This document shows positions 56,891 through 64,000 of a stretch of DNA of 64,000 nt, in pieces; positions within the stretch are counted from its first letter, which is position 1, and each line of letters opens with the position of its first letter. Position numbers and translations under genes: made by a program. Source of the stretch: TMP-7 sp038212445. Its GTDB lineage: Bacteria; Acidobacteriota; Terriglobia; Bryobacterales; Bryobacteraceae. The notes under the pieces were generated by a model. The model ran no database searches. It was not told the origin of the DNA and saw only the letters and a program-made list of their open reading frames with translations. The stretch covers positions 124,001 through 188,000 of the forward strand of contig JBBQUM010000002.1 in NCBI GenBank assembly GCA_038212445.1. The letters run 5' to 3'.

Positions 56891-58320
56891 GCCGCCGCTC
56901 CAACTCCGAGTCCGGTTTCGCTATGCTGCTGGTCTTCATGCTGGCGGCCGGCATCGCCATCGGCCTGCTGATGCAACTGCCCCGTACCGCTTTCGAAACG
57001 GCACGCAATCGCGAAGAAATGCTCATTGAACGGGGCGAGCAGTATAAACGCGCCGTCGCGCTCTTCTACCGCAAGAACAACCGCCTCCCCGCCAAAATCG
57101 AAGACCTCGAAAGCACCAACAACGTTCGTTACCTCCGCCGCCGCTACATCGATCCCATGACCGGTAAGGACGAATGGCGCATCATCCACGCCGGCCCCGG
57201 CGGCGTCCTCACAGACTCGCTCAATCAGAAGAACCCCGGCATGACCGATGCCAAGGACAAAGACGGTAAGCCCATCCCCAACCAGAGCGGCCAGAACTTC
57301 GGCTCCAATCCCGGCAATACGGTGGGAGGTCCCTCCACAGGCACTCCCGACCCCACCGACGGTGGCGTTAACGCAGCCGTCCTCCGACGCCCTAGCGACC
57401 GCATCACGCCCGTCCCCGGAGCTGGCGGCGTTCAAACACCCGGCGACCCAAACCAGCCCGGCGCTCTACCAGGCCAAAACCCCGTCGGACAAGCCATGAA
57501 CGTCCAAGGTCCCCAGCCCATCTATCCAGGTCAGCCCGGCTACCCCCAACCCGGTACGCCCGGCTACACCGGCCAGCCCATCCTCCCAGGACAAACCGGC
57601 TACCCGGCATCCATGCTGCCCACCGGTCAACCCATCTTTCCAGGCCAGCCCGGCTATCCCCAACCGGGAACCTCTGGCTATACCGGTCAGCCCATCTATC
57701 CCGGACAGGCCGGGTATCCCGCCGCCGGCAGCACCCAGAACAACCTTCCCATCTATCCCGGCCAACCCGGCTACCCCGCGCTCGGCACCCTCGGCTACAC
57801 CGGCCAACCCATCTATCCGGGCCAGCCCGGCTACCCCCAGGACTCCTCGCGGAACCCCACCGCCACTCAGGGACAGTCAGGGTTTAACCAGCCCGGCCTC
57901 CCCCAGCAGGGTGGCTTCCCGGGCCAACAGCAGGGTGGCTTCCCGGGCCAACAGCAGGGCGGCTTTCCCGGCCAGCAGCAGGGTGGCTTCAATAACACCG
58001 GCGGCGGAATCGGACAACCCAATCAGGACGCCGTCAAAATGATCAACGACCTTATCCGCAACCCTCGCAATCCACCCGCCGGCACCGGCAGCGCCTTCAA
58101 CAACGCGGGCCTTCAAGGCGGCATCGCTGGTTTTGCCAGCACCTTCAAAGGTCCGACCATCAAAATTTATAAGGAACACCAGAAGTACCAGGAGTGGGAG
58201 TTCGTCTACGACATCAAAGACGATCCCTTCATGAAGCAGCGCACACCGCAAGGTGGTCAAAACCCCACCGCCACCAATCCACTCGGCCCCAATCCACCAG
58301 CCCGCCAGCCCGGCCGGTAA
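56887..58320 (+). CDS. Pseudopilin-like protein with long Pro/Gly/Gln/Tyr tandem repeats
   Basis: 477 aa from a GTG overlapping the preceding stop. The first ~115 residues are pseudopilin-like: ESGFAMLLVFMLAAGIAIGL (membrane helix), then the GspG/H-type YKRAVALFYRKNNRLPAKIE and RYLRRRYIDPMTGKDEWRII. This part lacks the classic G-F-T-L-x-E processing site, with ESGF at residues 8-11 as the nearest equivalent. Residues 209-323 carry six ~18-20-aa repeats (GQPIYPGQPGYPQPGTPGYT type), residues 340-368 hold 3.6 copies of an 8-aa unit, and the last ~85 residues are again globular (TIKIYKEHQKYQEWEFVYDI). A surface or fibre role is inferred. Confidence 0.8.
   Translation: MSRRSNSESGFAMLLVFMLAAGIAIGLLMQLPRTAFETARNREEMLIERGEQYKRAVALFYRKNNRLPAKIEDLESTNNVRYLRRRYIDPMTGKDEWRIIHAGPGGVLTDSLNQKNPGMTDAKDKDGKPIPNQSGQNFGSNPGNTVGGPSTGTPDPTDGGVNAAVLRRPSDRITPVPGAGGVQTPGDPNQPGALPGQNPVGQAMNVQGPQPIYPGQPGYPQPGTPGYTGQPILPGQTGYPASMLPTGQPIFPGQPGYPQPGTSGYTGQPIYPGQAGYPAAGSTQNNLPIYPGQPGYPALGTLGYTGQPIYPGQPGYPQDSSRNPTATQGQSGFNQPGLPQQGGFPGQQQGGFPGQQQGGFPGQQQGGFNNTGGGIGQPNQDAVKMINDLIRNPRNPPAGTGSAFNNAGLQGGIAGFASTFKGPTIKIYKEHQKYQEWEFVYDIKDDPFMKQRTPQGGQNPTATNPLGPNPPARQPGR
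57511..57855 (+). repeat. Six degenerate 54-60-bp coding repeats (PG-Q-Y-rich)
   Basis: Units of 18-20 codons begin at 57511 and run to 57855: PQPIYPGQPGYP..., GQPILPGQTGYP..., GQPIFPGQPGYP..., GQPIYPGQAGYP..., LPIYPGQPGYP... and GQPIYPGQPGYP.... The core I-[YFL]-P-G-Q-x-G-Y-P is present in all six. It is in frame with the pseudopilin-like gene. Confidence 0.85.
57904..57990 (+). repeat. 24-bp coding tandem repeat, 3.6 copies
   Basis: The unit encodes QQGGFPGQ. Copies are at 57904-57927, 57928-57951 and 57952-57975, with a partial copy to 57990. The first two are identical at the DNA level, so copy number may vary between strains. Confidence 0.88.
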
Positions 58321-58397
58321 TCCACGAATGTCATCCGCCAGCGGCGGCGCGGTTGTTAGCTGTCCAAACCTATGCTTAACTGAAGATACAAGAAAAC

Positions 58398-59309
58398 ATG
58401 GCCACGGTAGCCGACCGCATTTCTGAACAACCCGCGCCGCGCGCCAACCCCGGCAGTGCCATCTCCTGGGTGCCCATCGCCTGGTTTGCGATTCTCATCA
58501 TCGTCTGTTATGTCCCTGTCCTTCGGAACCTGATCAACCAGTGGATGACCGACGAGGACATGGGCCACGGAATCTTCGTCCCCGTAGTAGCCGGATATAT
58601 CGCCTGGCAGCGCCGCGATGAACTCTCCGCCGCACCACGTATCCCCAATTACTGGGGTCTGGCCTTGATCGTCTGGGGTGCCCTCCAACTTTCCCTCGGC
58701 ACCGTCGGCGCTGAACTCTTCCTCCAACGCAGTGCCCTCCTGTTCACGCTGGTCGGCGTTTTGCTCGTTACCTGCGGGAATCAGATTGTCAAAATCTTGG
58801 CGTTTCCCCTCAGCCTGCTGATCTTCATGATCCCCATCCCGCGGATCATCTACACCATGATCACCTTCCCGCTTCAACTCTTCGCCAGCCGCGTCGCCGA
58901 GTTTGTCCTCAACCTCCTCGACATTCCGGTGTTTCGCGAAGGGAACGTGCTCGAACTCGCCAGCCAGAAGCTGTCCGTCGTCGAGGCTTGCAGCGGCATC
59001 CGGTCCCTGCTCTCGCTCTCGTTTCTGTCCCTGGTGTACGCCTACTTTTTCGACTCTAAACCGTGGATGCGCTGGGCCTTGTTCCTGTCCGCCATCCCCA
59101 TCGCCATCATCGCCAACGCCGGCCGCGTCACCATTACCGGCATCCTCAGCGAGATCCGGACCGATCTGGCTCAGGGTTTCTTCCACAGCCTCGAAGGCTG
59201 GCTGATTTTCATCGTCGCGATGATCCTCATGATCGCCACGCACCAGACTATTAACTTCATCTACGGACGTGTTCATGGCCGAAAAATCAAGTCTGAAATT
59301 TCTGAATAG
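58398..59309 (+). CDS. xrt: Exosortase
   Basis: 303 aa with about eight membrane segments. The catalytic Cys is in VVEACSGIRSLLSLSFLSLV, the conserved Arg in IIANAGRVTITGILSEIR, and the His in GFFHSLEGW, the Cys-Arg-His triad of exosortases. Exosortases cut proteins with a PEP-CTERM tail and move them on to the cell surface or matrix. A PEP-CTERM protein lies at 11.1-11.8 kb. The EpsI partner gene overlaps its end. It follows the pilus-like operon after 77 nt. I cannot assign a subtype (XrtA-XrtJ) with certainty. Confidence 0.9.
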   Translation: MATVADRISEQPAPRANPGSAISWVPIAWFAILIIVCYVPVLRNLINQWMTDEDMGHGIFVPVVAGYIAWQRRDELSAAPRIPNYWGLALIVWGALQLSLGTVGAELFLQRSALLFTLVGVLLVTCGNQIVKILAFPLSLLIFMIPIPRIIYTMITFPLQLFASRVAEFVLNLLDIPVFREGNVLELASQKLSVVEACSGIRSLLSLSFLSLVYAYFFDSKPWMRWALFLSAIPIAIIANAGRVTITGILSEIRTDLAQGFFHSLEGWLIFIVAMILMIATHQTINFIYGRVHGRKIKSEISE

Positions 59310-59949
59310 TATGCCCGTGCGTCTGGTGACGCTGGCCCTCGCCCTGCAGGCGGTCGTCCTCTACGCCATCTCGCGGCCTGAGTTCAAACCCACCGCTCCG
59401 CCGCTGGCTGCCTTCACAACCGTCATCGAACGGTGGAACATGCTCCAGGAAGGCTATGTCGACGAGGATACCCGCGCCGTTCTCCAGGCCGACGATCTCC
59501 TCTCCCGTACCTACGGCAGATCCGGCGACCAGGTCCCAGCCAGCCTCTTCATCGCTGCCTTCCGCTCCCAGCGCACCGGCAAGGCCCCCCACTCCCCCAA
59601 GAATTGTCTGCCCGGCGCCGGGTGGGTCCAGGATGAGTCCGTCACCGGCACCGTCAAGCTCAACGTCCCCAACACCGGCGAAATCGAGGTCAACCGCTAC
59701 GTCGTCAGCAAGGGCGGCAACCGCAGCGTCGTCCTCTACTGGTATCAGTCGCGTGACCGCGTGGTCGCCAGCGAATACCGCGCCAAAGTCTTCGTCGTTC
59801 TCGACTCCATGCGCTACAACCGCACCGACACCGCTCTCGTCCGCATCGTCGTTCCCGTCCTCAACGGCAACGATGCCGGCGCCAACAAGGTCGCTGCCGA
59901 ATTCGCCATCGCTGCCTTTCCGTTCGTGCGGTCCGCCCTTCCGCTGTAA
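59275..59949 (+). CDS. epsI: EpsI-family exosortase-associated protein
   Basis: 224 aa from ATG 59275 (a GTG two codons earlier is possible), overlapping the exosortase gene by 35 nt. A signal/anchor (MPVRLVTLALALQAVVLYAI) precedes the EpsI domain with FIAAFRSQRTGKAPHSPKNC (the conserved H-S-P-x-x-C-x-P-G-x-G-W of EpsI), VNRYVVSKGGNRSVVLYWYQ, and a basic C-terminal half. EpsI proteins occur with exosortases, often fused to them, and are thought to work in exopolysaccharide-linked surface sorting; their activity is not proven. Confidence 0.87.
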   Translation: MAEKSSLKFLNSMPVRLVTLALALQAVVLYAISRPEFKPTAPPLAAFTTVIERWNMLQEGYVDEDTRAVLQADDLLSRTYGRSGDQVPASLFIAAFRSQRTGKAPHSPKNCLPGAGWVQDESVTGTVKLNVPNTGEIEVNRYVVSKGGNRSVVLYWYQSRDRVVASEYRAKVFVVLDSMRYNRTDTALVRIVVPVLNGNDAGANKVAAEFAIAAFPFVRSALPL

Positions 59950-59952
59950 TCT

Positions 59953-60978
59953 ATGCCGCGGGTCACTCTCCTTTTCACAGCGCTCGCCGCCGCTGGCGCC
60001 GCTCTAGCTCAAACTCCGGCCCCCACTGCGCCGCCCGCCGCCGCCCCCGCCGCTTCTGAGTCGCCCGCCGACGTCTCCCTCAAAGCTATCGACGACGTCG
60101 CCTGGCTCCTGAAACTTCAGGACGTCGCCATCGTCGACAAGGTCGAGTACGCCGGCCTCCCACTCGCCAAGATCCGCAATACCGCTGCCCCCGGCGCTAC
60201 CAACCCCCTCATCGTTCACGCCTATACCTTCATCCCCAAAAACCTCGACCGTTCCAAAAAACAACCGCTCATCGTCCTCGTCCACGGCGGCGTCCACGCC
60301 AACTTCACCAGCGCCAGCGCCCATATCGTCCGTGAATTGATCGACCAGGGCTACACCGTCGTCTCCACTGACTACCGCGGCAGCACCGGCTATGGACGCC
60401 AGTACTACGAGGCCATCGACTACGGCGGCCGCGAAATCGACGACGTCTACGCCGGCCGCGAATGGATCCTCGAAACCTACCCCTTCCTCGACCCCAAGCG
60501 CGTCGGCATCATCGGCTGGAGCCACGGCGGCCTCATCACCCTGATGAACATCTTCGACCATCCGCAGTCCTTCGCCGTCGCCTACGCCGGAGTCCCCGTC
60601 AGCGACCTGGTGGCCCGCATGGGCTACCAGACCGAGAGCTACCGCGCCCTCTACTCCGCGCCCTACCACATCGGGAAAACCGTGCGCGAAGACATCGCCG
60701 AATACCGCAAACGCTCTCCCGTCAACCACGTCGCCAAACTGCAAACTCCCCTGCTCATCCACACCAACACCAACGATGAGGACGTCAACGTACTCGAGGT
60801 CGAACACCTCGTCGATTCACTCAAGGCGGCCGGCAAGAAGTTCGAATTCAAGATCTATCAGGACGCGCCCGGCGGCCATACCTTCAACCGCCTCGACACC
60901 AAACTCGCCCGCGACTCCCGCGCCGAGATCTACCGCTTTCTCGCCCCCTACCTCAAACCCGACCGTCCCGTGAAGTAA
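59953..60978 (+). CDS. Secreted S9-type prolyl-oligopeptidase-like hydrolase
   Basis: 341 aa. A signal peptide (about 1-19) is followed by an Ala/Pro-rich stretch and a single alpha/beta-hydrolase domain. LIVLVHGGVHANFTS is the oxyanion strand, STDYRGSTGYGRQYYEAIDY is the S9 hallmark, GIIGWSHGGLITLMNIF carries the nucleophile Ser, HTNTNDEDVN the Asp and APGGHTFNR the His. The propeller domain of full S9 peptidases is absent, so it may be an esterase or small peptidase. It starts 3 nt after epsI stops. Confidence 0.87.
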   Translation: MPRVTLLFTALAAAGAALAQTPAPTAPPAAAPAASESPADVSLKAIDDVAWLLKLQDVAIVDKVEYAGLPLAKIRNTAAPGATNPLIVHAYTFIPKNLDRSKKQPLIVLVHGGVHANFTSASAHIVRELIDQGYTVVSTDYRGSTGYGRQYYEAIDYGGREIDDVYAGREWILETYPFLDPKRVGIIGWSHGGLITLMNIFDHPQSFAVAYAGVPVSDLVARMGYQTESYRALYSAPYHIGKTVREDIAEYRKRSPVNHVAKLQTPLLIHTNTNDEDVNVLEVEHLVDSLKAAGKKFEFKIYQDAPGGHTFNRLDTKLARDSRAEIYRFLAPYLKPDRPVK

Positions 60979-61030
60979 CCTCGCCGCCATCGCGGAAATG
61001 CGTTATGCTCAGAGCGGATTGGAGATTATA

Positions 61031-61390
61031 ATGTCTGAAACTCTGCTATCCATACTGCGCTGGGCCGCCCGCCTTTCCGCCCTCGGCCTCGCCTGCATGT
61101 ACTCCCTCATGATCATCGGCGAATTCACCTCACCCCACTCCGGGCCGCCCACCCACGCCATCGAATGGGCCGGCATCGCGCTCCTCACCCTCACCTGCGC
61201 CGGAGCCCTCATCGCCTGGAAGTTCGAACTTACCGGCGCCGTCATCTCGCTCAGCTCGCTCATCGGCTTCATGATCCTCATTCGCATCCGCGCCGACATC
61301 GTCATGGTCGTGGCCGCCACCCCCGCCATCCTGTTCCTGGCTGACTGGCTCGCCCGCCAAAGTATCCACCGCCACACTCACAACCACTGA
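61031..61390 (+). CDS. Small four-helix membrane protein, function unknown
   Basis: 119 aa from ATG 61031, chosen because GGAG lies 6 nt upstream; an in-frame ATG at 60998 has no ribosome site. Four hydrophobic segments (about 5-28, 38-56, 62-80 and 85-103) fill the protein, ending in a His-rich tail (HRHTHNH). No motif is recognised. The same type of short membrane protein occurs in many Acidobacteriota, as I recall, without known role. Confidence 0.65.
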   Translation: MSETLLSILRWAARLSALGLACMYSLMIIGEFTSPHSGPPTHAIEWAGIALLTLTCAGALIAWKFELTGAVISLSSLIGFMILIRIRADIVMVVAATPAILFLADWLARQSIHRHTHNH

Positions 61391-61416
61391 CGGAGGCGTT
61401 TGCTAAGCTCGACTGC

Positions 61417-61785
61417 ATGGCTAAAGCGACAGAGGATCGCCGGCTCACCCGCGTCACCGCGATTTGTGAGAAGCTCCCCGACGCTGAGCGCACACTATCA
61501 GGCGATCACGCGTCCTTCACCGTGCGCAAACGAACGTTCACTTATTTCCTGAACAACCACCACGGCGACGGCATTGTCGCCGTCAACTGCAAGGTCCTGC
61601 CCGGCGACAACGAGGCCCTCATCCGCTCCGATCCATCCCGCTTCTACATGCCCGCCTATATCGGTCACCGCGGCTGGGTCGGCCTCCGCCTCGACACCCC
61701 GCAAGTAGACTGGGAAGAGGTCGACGAGCTGATCAAAGGAAGCTATCAATTGCTAAGCCCCAAACGTAAGGCCAAGCCAAAATAA
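61417..61785 (+). CDS. MmcQ/YjbR-family protein
   Basis: 122 aa. The MmcQ/YjbR fold (DNA-binding-like double-wing) is seen in LTRVTAICEKLPDAERTLSG, FTVRKRTFTYFLNNH, RFYMPAYIGHRGWVGLRLDT and VDELIKGSYQLLSPKR. The function of the family is not established. TAAGCT lies 7 nt upstream of the ATG and no Shine-Dalgarno is seen. Followed after 47 nt by hutU. Confidence 0.87.
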   Translation: MAKATEDRRLTRVTAICEKLPDAERTLSGDHASFTVRKRTFTYFLNNHHGDGIVAVNCKVLPGDNEALIRSDPSRFYMPAYIGHRGWVGLRLDTPQVDWEEVDELIKGSYQLLSPKRKAKPK

Positions 61786-61832
61786 TCCGGGTTGTGGCAG
61801 TTTCGTGATCTCATCTTCATTGGAGGTCCTCT

Positions 61833-63472
<1,640 letters not shown>

Positions 63473-63476
<4 letters not shown>

Positions 63477-64000
63477 CCGCACTCTACCAAGACCCTCATT
63501 GGCCTCGCGCCAGCGCCTGGCTTGCCGGCGATTGCCTGCCCAACGCCCACGGACTCCTCACCATCGTGGGCGCGCCGGTCGCCCAGACATCCATCACCCC
63601 CGGACGCTGTGACCTCGCGCCCGCCGCCATCCGCGCCGCGCTCGAACGCTTCAGTACCTCCGATCTCAACGCCGGCCATGACCTGCGAGGCCTGCGCGTC
63701 CGCGACGCGGGCGATGCCGGCACCGAGGCGCTTCCCAAACTGATCGCTGAATCCAGCGCCGTCGTCCTACTCGGCGGCGACAACTCCATTACCCGGCCCG
63801 GTGTCCTCGCCCTCGGCGCTCCCCTCGAGCGTTGCGGACTCATTACGTTCGACGCTCACTTTGATCTGCGCGACCTCGAAGGCGGGCTCACCAACGGCAA
63901 TCCGGTCCGCTCCCTCCTCGCAGACGGCCTCCCCGGCGATCAGATCTTCCAAATCGGTCTCCAGTCTTTCGCGAACTCCGACGACTACGCCCACGTCGCC
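63473..64000 (+). CDS. hutG: Arginase-family formimidoylglutamase, C-terminus beyond window edge
   Basis: At least 176 codons from GTG 63473, open to the right edge. It lies directly after hutU with a 4-nt overlap, and the ureohydrolase features LTIVGAPVAQTSITPGRCDL and LITFDAHFDLRDLEGGLTNG (DAHxD motif) are clear, so it is read as formimidoylglutamase, which hydrolyses N-formimino-glutamate. The usual first metal motif GGDHS reads GGDNS here, replacing a Mn-binding His by Asn. Some divergent members of the family show this, and the enzyme may be mononuclear or have another substrate. The second half with the remaining ligands is outside the window. Confidence 0.85.

Noticed and set aside
57904..57990. 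Short tandem repeats that could suggest a CRISPR array
   Set aside because: There are no spacers between the units, and they are in frame within a coding sequence.

Overview
This is a GC-rich chromosomal segment with few intergenic gaps and no RNA genes, insertion sequences or CRISPR arrays that I can see. It most likely comes from an Acidobacteriota bacterium of the Solibacter/Bryobacter type. That is inferred from the gene repertoire: two 802-aa ABC permeases of the acidobacterial ADOP type, a PSD1 (DUF1549/DUF1553) plus DUF1501 pair, a long TonB-dependent-receptor-like protein with a carboxypeptidase-regulatory N-terminus, a Ser/Thr kinase fused to a PD40 propeller, and exosortase/PEP-CTERM parts. 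LpxC and LolA show a Gram-negative (diderm) envelope.

Layout. 1-15.7 kb is mostly minus strand: a FUSC transporter (cut by the window edge), a plus-strand PQQ-like propeller protein, a frameshifted DUF5946 gene, the large outer-membrane receptor, DUF1501 and PSD1, a PEP-CTERM protein whose signal peptide lies in another frame, a C45-type hydrolase with an M1-like tail, and a WG-repeat protein. 15.8-23.3 kb is plus strand: glycine-zipper protein, methyltransferase, sulfate-assimilation operon (cysD-cysN-cysH-tauE-like) and an ADOP permease. 23.3-31.1 kb holds a GAF histidine kinase, a second ADOP permease coupled to thiE, a lipoprotein cyclophilin and polA. 31.1-36.8 kb has an oxidoreductase, lpxC, a CDP-alcohol phosphatidyltransferase, two small membrane genes and an MsbA-like ABC exporter, so envelope biogenesis. 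36.8-43.4 kb has a GH79-like glycosidase, a Tat-exported ThDP enzyme paired with a small cytochrome c, and the PD40 kinase. 43.4-50.1 kb has amidohydrolase, exported methyltransferase, esterase, DinB, AraC regulator, a higA antitoxin with a wrecked higB, and a tandem-repeat/beta-lactamase-fold protein. 50.3-60 kb is a tightly overlapped type IV pilus-like operon (lolA, pilC, pilB, pilM, pilN, pilO, a PilP/GspC-like gene, a repeat-rich pseudopilin) followed by exosortase and EpsI. 60-64 kb has an S9-like hydrolase, a small membrane protein, a MmcQ/YjbR protein, and hutU-hutG (hutG cut by the right edge).

Themes. (1) Several genes have a -10-like box ending 5-8 nt before the start codon, which fits leaderless transcription. 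(2) Several genes are damaged: DUF5946 (one missing base), the PEP-CTERM gene (one extra base), higB (5' loss plus amber codon) and an orphan frame at 50.3-50.5 kb without a start codon. (3) CysN carries a C-terminal relic of APS kinase that has lost its P-loop, while CysH has the cysteine set of an iron-sulfur APS reductase, consistent with sulfate reduction through APS without PAPS. (4) The best candidates for less-described biology are the pilus-like operon with its collagen-like repeat pseudopilin and adjoining exosortase, and the exported ThDP enzyme/cytochrome c pair.
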